This document shows positions 1 to 11,685 of a DNA stretch of 64,000 nt, one piece after another. How positions within the stretch are numbered: position 1 is the first letter of the stretch; each line of letters opens with the position of its first letter. The notes under the pieces were generated by a model. The model was not told the origin of the DNA. It saw only the letters and a list, made by a program, of their open reading frames with translations, and did no database searches. A program made the translations under genes and the position numbers. Origin of the DNA: Lepisosteus oculatus (taxonomy: Eukaryota > Chordata > Actinopteri > Semionotiformes > Lepisosteidae); the NCBI RefSeq assembly GCF_040954835.1, contig NC_090699.1:17911817-17975816 (forward strand), given 5' to 3'.

Positions 1-531
1 CGGATCCTGGAGAGGAGAAGATGAAAGGTGACGTTCAAATCGCCACTGTCGCCGTGGGTGCTCTTTCTTTATCGCGTTACACCAGGATCCACAACCCCGG
101 TCCTTGGGAGAAGTGTCGAATCAGTCTGACTTAAATCAGTTTTACCTGTTTCTTTTGGCAAATAGATCTAAGTTTTTAAAGCCAGACATGAAAATATCTG
201 TGCTGAAATCTTAAGTAAATATTTGTGGTACCTGCAAATGAAGACATCTCAAAGGTGAATCAGGATATAGCAGTGTGTTTTAAATATATCCAACATCTGT
301 CTCCTACACTTCATTACAAGTCATTATTGTACAGGAATGGTGCACTGGATGGCAATGCATGACGGCACAGCCCTCGTTCCTGCAGAGGCGCCACTTCACA
401 TAAGTTTTCATGTAGTAGATAGGTCTTTCTCACGTGCAAGCTCTGTTTGGCCAAGCAGGCTAGGAAGAGAAAAATGTGTCCTTCTCATATGAGAAAACAC
501 TAGGTTTGCTGACCCGTCTCTTTCTTTGTAG
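1..531 (+). other. KAT6B: KAT6B intron upstream of the last exon
   Basis: Non-coding sequence ending in the pyrimidine-rich acceptor of the last KAT6B exon. A short GGATCCTGG / CCAGGATCC inverted pair sits at about 2-10 and 83-91. I found no earlier exon with good splice sites here. Confidence 0.7.
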
Positions 532-2975
532 GCTCTAGAGGGCTGGTGCAAAAGGAAGACAGTCCTCAGCCCGTGAAGCGTAAGAAGGGCTGGCCGAAAG
601 GGGTGAAGCGTGGGCCCCCCAAGTGGAGACTGAAGAAGGAGAGAAAGATGGGGTTCAAGCTGAACCTCTACACGCCCCCAGAAACCCCAATGGAGGGGGA
701 CCACCAGATTCTGGCAGAAGAAACCAAGGAAGCCCAGGATAAGACTCCCCCCATAACAGAGGAGGAGAGCGAGCCCTGCAAAGAGATGGAGCCACTGGAC
801 ACAGACCTCGAGAAGCTGCTCGCCGAGTCGCAGAGTCCCGAAGAGCTGCTCCCGAAGAAGCAGGAAGACTTTTTCGATAAGCTGGGCTCTCCAGAAGACG
901 CCTACAGCCACGACGAAGGCCATGAAGACCCTGACCACGCGGACGACGACCACGAGGAAAGTGAAAACCCAGTTGAGGAGCAGCAGTGCCCTGAGCGTGC
1001 GGAAGAGCATGAGGAAGATGACGACGAAGAGGAGGAGCCTGTGCATAATGAGGATCACGATGCAGATGATGAAGATGATGGCCATGTAGATTCCACTGAG
1101 CTGGAAAAGGAGGAGAGCAGCGCGGAGACGTTGAAAGTGCAGGTCGAGTTTCAAGAAACTTTTTTAGATGCGAATGCTTCGAATGGTGAAGCAGAAAACC
1201 ACAGTGACCAAGCTGTGAACTGTAGCGCAGATCTTCCTGCTGAACTAGACGGCAAGATCCAGGAAAACGAGGCTGACTCAGATCACCTGCCAGATTCCGA
1301 GTCGGATGACGAAAATCACAATGACCTGGACCACAAGGAAGGTGATTCCTTCAGCCCTGTGATAAAGGAGGATCACACAGTTTGTGCAGAAATTGACTCT
1401 GAAACAGTGCAGGCAGTGCAGTCCCTCACCCAGGAAAACGAGCAGGAGAACAGTTTCCAGGATTGTGTGGAAACGCAAGAAGCCTGCAGGAGCTTACAAA
1501 GCTATGCCCATGCTGACCAAAGTCCTCAGATGACCACGATTGATGACTGTCCGCAGTCAGATCACAGCAGTCCCATGTCATCGATCCATTCTCACCCCAG
1601 TCAGTCTGTTCGCTCTGTGAACAGCCCAGCCGTTTCCGTTTTGGAGAACAGCTACACACAGATCAGCCCTGATCAGAGTGCTATTTCAGTGCCGTCTTTA
1701 CAGAACATGGAAACTAGTCCAATGATGGATGTCCCTTCCGTCTCCGACCATTCACAGCAGGTTGTAGACAGTGGATTTAGCGATCTTGGCAGTATTGAGA
1801 GCACAACAGAAAACTACGAAAACCCTAGCAGCTACGATTCCACATTGGGTGGAAGCATTTGTGGAAATAACTCGTCCCAGAATAGCTGCTCGTACAGCAA
1901 CATCTCTTCCAGCAGCCTCTCGCAGAGCAGCTGTGCCGTGACGCAGCAGATGGCCAGCATTAATGGTAGCTGCAGCATGATTCAAAACAGTATTAACTCT
2001 CCGCAGAACTGCAGCGTCAAATCCCCCCAGGGGTGTGTGGTCGAGAGACCCCCTAGCAACAGCCAGCAGCAGCTGCCGCCGTGCGGCATGGCCACCAACT
2101 TCGCATCGCCCATGCAGCTGGCCGACATCCCGGAATCCGGCAACCCGAATCTCGGGATATACGAAAGGATGAGCCAGGGTGACTACGGAGGCGGGCATTA
2201 TTCGCAGCCATCGGCGACGTTCAGCCTAGCGAAGCTCCAGCAGTTAACCAACACCCTCATGGACCATCCCTTGCCTTACAATCATTCGGCTTCGGTCACG
2301 TCCTATGCAAACAGCGTGTCCCTGTCTTCGCCGCTCAGCAGCACGGGCCTGGTGTCTTTATCCCAGTCTCCTCACCAAGTGCCGGGGGGACCCCAGGCAC
2401 AGTCCACGATGACGCCCCCGCCCAACCTGACGCCCCCGCCGATGAACCTGCCCCCTCCTCTCCTGCAGCGCAACATGGCGGCCCCCAACATCGGGATCCC
2501 GCCCTCCCAGAGGCTGCAGACGCAGATGCCCGGCAAGAGCCACCTCGCGATGCGGTCGAAGTCGGCCCCGCTGCCCCACCACCAGCAGCAGATGTACGGG
2601 CGGGCTCCGCAGTCCGTGGCCATGCAGGCGCCCACCAGGACGATCGCCGTGCCGCGGATGAACATGGGCGTGAATCTCATGCCTGCCCCCGCTTACAATG
2701 TGAACTCCATGAACATGAATCCCCTCAATGCAATGAATGGCTACCGAATGACCCAGCCGATGATGAACAGCAGCTACCATGGCAACCACGCGTACATGAA
2801 CCAGTCCCCCCAGTACTCTATGCAGATGGGAATGATGGGAACACAGCCATACTCCCAGCAGCCCATGCAGGGCCCGCCGCACAGCAACATGATGTACAGC
2901 CCGGCGGGCCACCATGGCTACATGAATACGAGCATGTCCAAGCAGTCTCTGAACGGCCCTTTCATGAGACGTTAA
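532..2975 (+). CDS. KAT6B: KAT6B (MYST4/MORF) histone acetyltransferase, last coding exon (C-terminal part only)
   Basis: The exon opens after a TTTCTTTGTAG acceptor (ends 531) with two bases completing a split codon, then stays open for about 813 codons to TAA at 2973-2975. It holds the C-terminal third of KAT6B; the PHD fingers and MYST catalytic domain lie upstream of the window. In order: a basic patch ([13 protein letters not shown], 570-620), a long acidic Glu/Asp run (about 700-1120), a Ser/Gln-rich stretch (about 1440-2010), and a Pro/Met-rich end (2170-2970) finishing [12 protein letters not shown]. Blocks such as [34 protein letters not shown] and [11 protein letters not shown] match my memory of human KAT6B rather than KAT6A. 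Family knowledge: KAT6B is the nuclear catalytic subunit of the BRPF-ING5-MEAF6 H3 acetyltransferase complex, and this Ser/Met-rich tail is its transactivation region, which contacts RUNX factors. No break is seen. Confidence 0.96.
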
Positions 2976-4270
2976 TCGGGTGGCATTCCTCGCGAGTTCG
3001 AAGTGCATATCCCTCTTGTAATGCACAGCTATGCCTGGAGCCCCGTTTTCTTTTTTCAAATTTTGTCCGTTTTAGAAAACCAGCACTTGGTATGAATGAA
3101 TGCAACCTTTTGTTTTTTTTTTTGTTTTTTTTGATGGCCTAATTCAGAGCTTTGTTCTGGTTTTTGTTTTGTTTTTTTTAAATGGGAAGCCTTACGTCAT
3201 GTCGTAAAAGAAAATAAATGAAGATTTACTTTTGGGATTTTGCGTTCTTATCCTTTTAAATGAGTGCAGCCTGCGATGCAGAGCTGTAGTGAAGGGAGGC
3301 TTCACACTGCAGTGGGGTTGCAGCCTGTATGTTGGAGCCATTTAATGTGCCTCTGCTACAAATGTAATGTTTGGATGTTGGAGCCTTTTAAGTGTACCTG
3401 TCCAGCAGTACTGAAGTTTAGTTTATGTTCCATACTTATGCCTTTATATATTTAAATTATTGTAAATTTGTTTTATTTTTTGTAAGGTGACACTTAGCAT
3501 GCTATGATGTCTTTGTTAGTGACAGTGCATTAAGTAGTACTGTACAAGTGTTGTGCTTAATAGCAAGCCATTTTCAAAACTTATGGCCTTGATTAGGTTT
3601 CCCTGCAAGGGGAGGAAGATTAAACTATATTTTTGTTAATTCTAATACTGTAAAAAAATTGTAAACTTAGTCTCGTTTCAGTTGTTCAGTTTGAAAGGTT
3701 TTATTGCTAATTGTGTATAATTGAGTACCTTTTGTAACAAATTTCCTTGAAGGAGGCAGCTTTTCTGTTTTATAATGCAAACTGATTACTGTCTACATAA
3801 TGAAGCATATCTCAGTGTTTGTACCCATACAATTCTAAAGCATTTCCAAGAACAAAGTCCAGAAATGTGGAGGAATTAAAAAATAAAAACATAAATTTAG
3901 TCCAAAGTTGCTATTTTATGAAAATGCCTTTAAACTTACATTTTCATTCCATCTGTAGATTTTTTTGTATCTTTATAAAATGTTGGATTTATATTTTACA
4001 AAAAAGCGTAGAGCAGTAGCCTGTGAATAGACCAAACTAAGCTAACAGATCGCATGTAAAAAGCAAAATTGTATTTGTCTGTTTATATTGCTTTTTTGTA
4101 GCCTTTGTACCTGTACAGAGTGACTGGTTAGGGATGAGAGGGGACATGGATATGTGTACAAAAATAGAAAAGAATGACAGTCTTGTATTTATGAGTTATC
4201 TTTTTAGTCAGTCACTTAAAAAATGCTGTACATTTTAGCATAAAATAAATTATGATGAGCCATTATTGGA
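2976..4270 (+). other. KAT6B: KAT6B 3' untranslated region with two poly(A) signals
   Basis: AT-rich sequence after the stop codon with no coding structure. One AATAAA lies near 3213 and a second, probably the main one, at 4244-4249. The extent is inferred from these signals. The distal end lies about 440 bases from the DUSP29 stop codon on the other strand, so the two genes converge. Confidence 0.75.
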
Positions 4271-4710
4271 CTGCCCTTATTTGTAATCTGGCTTCTTTCT
4301 GAAGAAACATTATGAACGTTTCTGCATTGCTTTGACAGTTTGGAATCTTCATTCACAAGTAAAAGTGCACAAAATCATCGTAATCGTGAATTGCAATTGC
4401 ACAGCCATCAAGCACGTCAAGCACGTAGTAGTTTGTGCACGACAGCATTTTGGTTACGTGATGTTCCAGCAGTCTAGATTGGTGCTGCCAACACATTCAT
4501 CCCTTCAGCCTGTGACCATTCTCCTGGGAGCTGCTTGAAAATGTTCTAAAACTTTTTCACGAGACATAATTGGATAAGAAGCATTTAATCCAATTCTGGC
4601 CATACTTTTTTTGCCATTATCTATGCATACTTCCTTCCGGTCTTTGTTTTCAGAGTATAAAGCCCATAAAAATAGACACCCTTCTGTAAAAATGATGGAA
4701 AATGAAGTTG
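4271..4710 (-). other. Spacer between converging KAT6B and DUSP29; probable DUSP29 3'UTR
   Basis: No coding signal. Most of it is probably DUSP29 3'UTR, with an ATTAAA signal on the minus strand near 4586. It starts just past the distal KAT6B poly(A) signal. Confidence 0.5.
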
Positions 4711-6740
4711 TCATTTTCCTTGCTCATCGTTTTCTCCGTTCAAGGCTGCGCCTTCTTTTAATTTTTTCCTCTGAAGCTGGAGATCGATGTCGAGCTGCCT
4801 GAGCTGTTTCAAAAACCCACGGTTGGGCAAAATGCACCTGTGCTCGATGACGTGATTAACGGCGTCCACAATGGTCATGTTCTTGTAGATCATCAGGTAG
4901 GCCAGGAAGAGCGTGGCTGAGCGACTTCTCCCCATGACACAGTGCACCAAGAGCTTGTCTGGAAGAGAAGGACAAGGCAGGCTTACATGTGGGTGTGTGT
5001 TGGCACAGCTCTGTTGCTCCCGCTATTTCGATTTCCGACGCGGTTAAACTGGAAATGAAATCCCAGTTTGAATAACAATCCTTCACGATCAAGCAGGTAA
5101 GAAAATGCTGAGCTGCCCAGCTATGGAAATGTCATTACCTCTGTGCAAAAAGCAGGTCTTCATCATCCCTAGCCATGTTTACCTTCATTGCATCTGCATT
5201 CCACACGGCTGCATTTCCAGACGTGGAAAGATAATCATATTCTTATTTCTGTCTTACTTTCAGGTCTGCTAAGAGCGCCGTCGATGAACTTGGCTGCGGG
5301 GTAGAAGAATTCGCTGAGGTTGAAACTCGGAAGGTCATCGGCTTCGACGCCGTAGTATTCGATGTTCATGTCGCTGTAATACTCGGGTCCTGTGCTGATG
5401 TTCCACTTGCCGGCGGCCGCATTCAGGATGTGCGTCATGCCCATCTTCTCCAAGGTGTACCTGTCCAGGGCCGTCTTCCTGCAGGGAATATCCACACACC
5501 TGTTCAATGCCTCATCTTCTGCCTCGACATTAACTTTGTGCTGAAAAACGTAACACAACCTCTTTATACTGACACTTGGTTGATCACCAAAAATAGTTTC
5601 CAACGGAGTTTAATTTCATTACCAAACTCTGTAATGAATAGGAATGGATTTGGCAGCCATTCTTAAGGTACGGTTTCATGCCTTTCATCGCGCTGAGTTA
5701 AAAAGCAGTGAAATGAAACTCGGGATCTAGCCAAGGCTTTGTAGTGTTAGAAACTGCCTAATATTCCATTCCTACTTCCAACTACTCCATGCTATTCCTG
5801 AAGACATTCTTAAGATCAAACAGCGTGAAAAGACGTTTTGCATAGGGAAGAAAAAGCACATAAGGGTGAGTTGGAATCTTTTAGCATAAGAATTACCTAA
5901 AGCTTGGGAAATTCTTATTGAATTATCCAGGGTTGGGCAAATGATTGTTTCACCTTTATTGAAAATGTTTCTAAATGAGTGAGATGCACATTGAAAAGCT
6001 GAGGAATGTGTCCGAGCCTGAAAGACCAAGCTCAAAGCTCAGCATCCAGGACCATAGTGGGAGTGGGACTTGACAGGGGAACCACACCAATACCCCTCGG
6101 CACCCTTGAAGAAGCTGAAGCACGAGCAGGTCCTGATGGAGCGTTTTAAGAAAAACTGGGAGAGGGCTTGGGATCTCCTGAACTGAAAAAAGAATGGCAG
6201 TGGGGCTCCACTTCCTAGCCCTGTGGTCTATCTCGTGGAAGAGCCCCTTCCCAAGACTCCCCGTGATCGCTGTTGCTCGCTGCTAGGCAGTCTGGGTAAG
6301 CTGGGTGTTATTACTCCTCAGTAAGTGTGGCGCAGATGGGCTGCCTGCTGCCTGGCAGGAGGAGGCATGCTCGCACTCTAGGGAGAAACACACTCCTTTG
6401 TCCAAAAGAGGTTGTGGCAGTGTCTCTATCTCCCTCCGCTTTTACTGGGAACGGTAGTGAGCCGCGGCCAAGAGATTCCTCCTGCCGTCCTCGGGGTTTT
6501 AATCCTCCTCAGTCAAGATGGGATCGGAGTGGTGCTTCTCGCCTTACCCGGGCTCTCCACTTACTCGTCCCCGATGTAGACGCCGGGCCACACCTCGTTG
6601 ACGTGCGTGTACGCCGCGGAGCCGTGCCAGAACAGCCTCTCCAGCTCGAAGGCTCCGGGGGTGGCGTAGTCGCTCTCGGGGTCCACCTGGACGGCAGCGT
6701 ACGCGTTCTTTTTCTGAGCCCGCGAGCCGTGCGAAGCCAT
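4711..6740 (-). CDS. DUSP29: DUSP29 (DUPD1), dual-specificity phosphatase, three coding exons
   Basis: Coding exons on the minus strand: 6740-6565, 5478-5258 and 4958-4711 (stop). Joined they give 214 residues, close to human DUPD1 (about 220 aa). The start [15 protein letters not shown] has G at -3 and G at +4. Exon 1 carries [12 protein letters not shown] and [15 protein letters not shown], hallmarks of DUSP29. The general-acid Asp is D107 (GVEADDLP), and the active site HCVMGRSRS has nucleophile C139 and phosphate-binding R145. Donors are GTAAGT and GTAAGA, acceptors CTGCAG and TTCCAG; intron phases are 2 and 1. Family knowledge: a cytosolic atypical phosphatase of skeletal muscle acting on MAP kinase signalling. 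A CTGTAG acceptor just upstream of the ATG suggests a spliced 5' leader. ATTAAA on the minus strand near 4586 is a plausible poly(A) signal. Confidence 0.94.
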
Positions 6741-6931
6741 TTCTCTACAGAGGCCCAGGGCTCTGCTCTGCTCTCTCCCCTTCTTTTCCTTCTCTTCTTT
6801 AAGCCTTACCTAGAAGGGAGAGTTCATATTAAAACCTTTTTAACAAAATAACTTTTGGGAGACCATGCAGGCAACATTTAGTAAGGCATTGGTCCTGCTT
6901 TCCAAGACAAGTCAGTGTCTTGGAAACTTAC

Positions 6932-7197
6932 GGGGCGGAGCGGTGGCTCTGTGGCTCAGGATCTGCGCCTGTGACTGGAAGGTTGCCGGTTCAAATCCCG
7001 TGGCTGGCGGAGGAATCCTACTCCGTTGGGCCCCTGAGCAAGGCCCTTAACCCCAACTGCTCCAGGGGCGCCGTACAATGGTCGACCCTGCACTCTGACC
7101 CCAAGCTTCTCTCCCTGTCTGTGTGTCTGTGTCTCTATGGAGAAAAGACGAATTCCTAATGCAAGAAATTGTACAGGGCTAATAAAGAAACGTTACA
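6932..7197 (+). mobile_element. tRNA-derived SINE, copy 1 (nearly full length)
   Basis: It begins GGGGCGGAGCGGTGGCTC, a tRNA-like head with A-box (GTGGCTCAGGAT) and B-box (GGTTCAAATCCC). A conserved body follows (GGAATCCTACTCCGTTGGGC, CCTGAGCAAGGCCCTTAACC) and the element ends in AATAAAG-type sequence. Copies 2-4 (28.8, 33.1 and 63.5 kb) share head, body and tail, so this is an interspersed family and not a tRNA gene. Confidence 0.85.
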
Positions 7198-9340
7198 TTA
7201 TAAGTTTTTATAATCTTGTTTCCATGTTGTAAATAGTGCACATCCTCAGGGTACTGGACCTAAATAACTGCCTTTTATTAACAAACTACAATAGTTCATA
7301 TTCATTAGTTTTACCCGTGATCTTAATTTTCATTGAATTTTTTTTCAGGCATTGCTTGGCTGTATTTTAGACTTAAACAACTGTACCTACTATGAATAAC
7401 TATGCTACAATGAACAATAACGTCACCAGAGACATTTCAAGGTGAAAGAAGCTTAGGAAAATTAAGAAGGGCCATTGGAAATGGCAAAAGGGCTTTAATG
7501 TTCACAAAAGTGAAAATACAAGAGTAAAACCACAATTCAGGTTCACACTACGTGACTAAAATGTTTTGCGATTACAGCAAGATGAAGTACAAGAAATATT
7601 TTAAATCTAAATAAGTCTTTAATCTGATTTAAAATCACAATTTGTTTTTCAACTCTAGTGTTAAAAAGTCAGAATTTTAAGATGGGAGTAACTAAACTAC
7701 TTTTGTGTCTTTCCCCTTATTTTAATTTAAAAATGACTCTCTTCAGGTCTTCCTTACCTTCAGCCTGTTCTGTCAGACAGCACTCGCCACATGCTGCTGT
7801 GAAAAGCCAACTGGAAACGATGCAGTCTGAACGGTCCTGGTGCCGGACACTGAATGTAATGATATTTTTAGGGCGTTGATCTATGGGCTTTGACCTTTGC
7901 TATGTGTTCCCATCCTTGCATGGAGAATCCCCACATGTGCCAAGTCTTCACATACCGAGCCCCTGAAATCCTACCCTGACTCCAGCTACGGCTCTCTGTG
8001 GCACTGACCCTGTGCTGTCAGCTCTACAGGAATAGTAGAGGGTTGTTTATCCATGGAAGGTTAGGTCTGGTTACTGAAACAGTTCTGGACTTATTGTTAA
8101 GGTCTTGAATCTACTATCTGCTGATACTTGGGGTGAAGGGACGATTGCTGCACGAAGGTGTAGAATGGTGTTCTGGGTGCCACAGGATTAAAGATGACTG
8201 AAGTCACTGGGGTTTTTGCTGCAGGCCTCCAGCCTCTCAGACTGAAATGCTGACTCATTCTCCTGCTCCGACTGGGGCTTGCGATGTCACTGGCTGGTGA
8301 CCACCTGGCGTGAGTGGAGCTGTGTGGATTGCTTTGTAACAGCAGCTCCTGCTGGAGGCAGGGAGGAAGCCATGTCTGTGGCAGGATAAACCAGAATGGC
8401 ACCAAGAGTAAAGTTGCCTTGACAGCGTTGGTGTTTACAGGACTGAGAACCTGTGGGCACTGCCAGGACTAGTGCTGGAGTCCCCCCATGGAGAGGTCCA
8501 GGACGGGGGCGCCTCAGCTGTGCCTCGTTCCTCGTGTGACCAGCACAGCTCTGCCCCTCGGGGCTTGAGCGTGGCTTCTCGCAAGGGGCACCTCCGGCAC
8601 CAGGGCCGTGCGGCACATCTTCCACAAGGGCAGAGAGGTCAGGGCCGGGCCTCCTGCCATGGGAAACCTCGGCACTACCCAGGTTCCAAGGAGGTGACAT
8701 CATCTTCTGTGACGTAATCAGTTACCCTCCTTCAGCGCTGTTATACCCACCCCAGAAGTACAGCACCCACATGGGTTCTGCACCAGCAGATCAGGGGGAG
8801 GAGTGAGCAATTACTTCCCCAGTTGAATTAAGGGGGGGAACTTCACGGTGGCTTGATTGTACAAGAGTGGAATTTAGGCAGGACACTGTGGGGTTATTAA
8901 CATCCCTACTCTTAAAATGCCATGTGATCTTAAATGAACAAGCAGCTGGGACCTCAGTTTGTCTCGTGCAGAGGACAGTGCCTCTTGCAACACAATGTAC
9001 TGTACCAGCTCACCATGCTGGTGCACACATGGAAGAGCACCACCTCGTGATCCATCAACACTTACAGCAGCAGCCCACTTTTCCTTAGAGGTCTCCCATC
9101 CCCATACTGACCCAGACCAGCCCAGCCCAGCCCTGCATAGCTCCTGAGATCTGACGAAGCCAGGGCCAGGATCCAAGGTGGTAACACTGGTTTCTGTGAG
9201 TATCTCTCAAAGCCCAGGGTTGGCTAGGCAGGCACAGCACATCTCATCTTTTGTAGTGCATAGTGCAGCCCTTCTGCCAAAGATCTTAAATGGACAATGT
9301 TCTGCTAATGAACGTTTCTTGCAATTACAATCACCAGGTA
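7198..9340. other. Intergenic, DUSP29 to the Tigger-like element
   Basis: 7198-8200 is AT-rich with nothing recognised. 8240-8720 is clearly more GC-rich and contains paired TGACATCA / TGACGTAA motifs (about 8695-8717) that resemble ATF/CREB half-sites. I could not assign an exon to it. 8720-9340 shows nothing I recognise. Confidence 0.5.
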
Positions 9341-10028
9341 CAGGTTGAGAATCCCTTATCCGAAATTCCTGGGACCGAAAGTGTTGCGGATTTCGGAATA
9401 TTTTTATATTTGCATCTATAAAATGGGACAGCTTGGGGATGGGACCCAGGTCTAAACACGATATCCATTTACATTTCAGAATATAGCTTATACATATACC
9501 CTGAATGTAGCTTTATATACATTTTTAAGAATTTTTTTTAACATAATACCATCAGAAAGGTAAAATATCAGTCTCCACCTACGATGTCATGTTTTGATTA
9601 AATAGTTATAGTACACATACGCCATTTGTATTTTATTTTTTACGATACAAATACTGTATTGTTTTATGTAAGGTATAAAAACAAAGCATTGAATATGATT
9701 ACAGGTAAATAAAATGAAAACTGAAAAAACTCAGCATTTTATTTTTAAAGTAATGTACAAGTAATGACGCTAGTCAAGTTATACTCATACATGGAGGTGA
9801 AATTCAGATCTCATGTAAAAATAACGTTTTGAATTTACTGTACAAAAAAACAAAACAAAACATGATGATCACTGCTTACAAACTTGAAGATAAATGCAGC
9901 CCCAGACATTACAACTACATCAGGTCCGAGAAACATGAGGGAGACGGTACGTCATCGATGACATCACTGTGAGCTGGAAAGTTTCGGTTTTTGGACTTTG
10001 GAATTTTGGATAAAGGATTTTCAACCTG
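9341..10028. mobile_element. Tigger/pogo-like (Tc1-mariner superfamily) non-autonomous DNA transposon
   Basis: It runs from CAGGTTGAGAATCCCTTATC to GGATTTTCAACCTG, with imperfect terminal inverted repeats of about 30 bp, and is flanked by TA on each side (9339-9340 and 10029-10030), as expected for Tc1-mariner insertion. At 688 bp it has no transposase. The left 150 bp (GCTTGGGGATGGGACCCAGG, TCTAAACACGA) and the right end (GTGAGCTGGAAAGTTTCGG) resemble mammalian Tigger consensus sequences as I remember them. The match to mammals is from memory; the repeats and TA duplication are seen directly. Confidence 0.85.
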
Positions 10029-10080
10029 TAATAAGAAGTCAATAATTACTGTATTTCTAGTAAATCCTTAATGCAGGAGC

Positions 10081-10262
10081 AGAGCTGTCTGGTCCTGGTC
10101 CTGGTCCTGAAGGACTGGTGTGTCTGCAGGTGAAGGTTCAGGAGCTGGAAGAAGCTGTTAAGCCAGGTAGCAGGTGGTTTAGCTTGTTAGGAGCAGCATT
10201 GGGCTGAAAACACATGAACAGACAGACCTTCCAGGATCCAGACTGGACAGCCCTGCTCTACA
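10081..10262. repeat. Dispersed repeat, 'GGTCCTGAAGGACTGGTGTG' family, copy 1
   Basis: It starts with a short TGGTCC run and continues into a segment (CTGGTGTGTCTGCAGGTGAA) that recurs in related form at about 25945-26140 and 32137-32290. The function is unknown; it is probably a non-autonomous DNA element. Confidence 0.55.
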
Positions 10263-11383
10263 GACATCTGACTTGCAGCAGAGCAGAGTAACTCAGGATG
10301 ACCAACTCCTTTAAATAGGTGAGGTTTGCAATATGAGGTACTGTATATTGTACTTCTTCTGTTGAGATAAAGACAAACCTAGTAACATGGAACTGATGAA
10401 CTGATGATGGTAACAGCACTCACTGTGCAGTATGTACAGTATTGTGCATAAAGGTATGGTATGTGAAAATTAAACGTGATGGTGGTGTAACAAATAATCT
10501 TTCATTTGCTTTTCTCCATGCTCTACTAAGACGAAGTGTGACAAAGAAATCATTACACTCGTGATACCGAATTCTTTTTATCATCATGGCAGGTTCTTTT
10601 ATTACTGTGCTCATAGGATTTCCATTTTTGTACAAAATCACTTCATCCTGATTTCTAGCTATTCTTGGTGAAAGCCCTATTTATCTCTATAAAACCTAAG
10701 TTCTTTTTCACACATGCTCTCTAATACCTTGATTGTGAAATGACAATCTTTCAATGGCACTCTCTATGGTCTTTGTATAGGTTGCTGATATGATTTTGAG
10801 CTTGATCACTGGATGAATGCTGTCCCACTGCCAAGATGGGAACAAGCTGTACAATTCAACTCCCATCCTTGAACGACTATATTATATTGTGCAGTACAGG
10901 GCAAGGCAAAATACATCTTTAATGTTTCAATAGTGATTTTAGAAAAAAGCTAAATGAAAAAGCCCTGTTAATTTAGTAAATAAAATGACTCATACTAACA
11001 CTGAAAAATCCACAAGAAGATTCTCTAAATAGCCTGTACACCCTCTGTATATACTGTAACTTAATGGATAGAAAGTGGTATTACAGAATGTGTGTGTTAA
11101 TCTACTGCATTGGTATATTTTAGAAGGAAATACATTGTTTACACATTTTCACTGCAATCCAGTGTGTAATGTGTGTGGAGGAATTTAAAAGGATAAAAAA
11201 ATAAAAGCAAAACGACTAAGGCAAGTTATTTAAAGTTTTAGAGCTACAGCTATGCTGGAGTTTTGTGCACAATTGAACCCTCCTGTAAAAACAACTTTAA
11301 ACAGTTCTTGCTCCAAGGCTGTTAAAAAAAACTCAGCTAAGATCATACGCATATTTCGCTGGTTCAGCAGAAAGAAAGCCCGT
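10263..11383. other. Intergenic, probable 3'UTR of the downstream DUSP13B-like gene
   Basis: AT-rich. The part next to 11384 is probably the 3'UTR of the minus-strand phosphatase gene. No other feature was recognised. Confidence 0.45.
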
Positions 11384-11630
11384 TCAGAGTTTGTACAGCG
11401 CTGCCTTTCTCTTCCTCTCCAGCATCAGGGCGAGGTCCAGCTCTCTCAGTTGGCTCAGGAATCCCGAGTTTGGGCAAACGTCTCTGTGCTTGCGGACAGT
11501 CTTGATGGCATCGACCAGAGTGAGGTTCTCGCAGATCATCAGGAAAGCCAGTACCAGTGCTGCAGAGCGGCTGATTCCCATTGCACAGTGGACAAACACT
11601 CTACCTGCAGGAAATACAGAGATCTAGTTT

Positions 11631-11685
<55 letters not shown>

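Noticed and set aside
408-1154. 248-codon minus-strand frame rich in Leu and Phe
   Set aside because: Exact antisense of the acidic Glu/Asp part of the KAT6B exon; GAG/GAA codons read backwards as CTC/TTC. No independent start or splice evidence.
2358-3059. Minus-strand frames opposite the KAT6B C-terminus (His/Arg/Val-rich)
   Set aside because: Shadows of the Met/Pro-rich KAT6B end; no family resemblance.
6327-6851. 174-codon plus-strand frame
   Set aside because: Antisense to DUSP29 exon 1 and its flanks; the minus strand gives the real, splice-bounded exon.
6932-7030. Possible tRNA gene (A- and B-box present)
   Set aside because: Head of a repeated SINE found four times in the window; the cloverleaf is degenerate.
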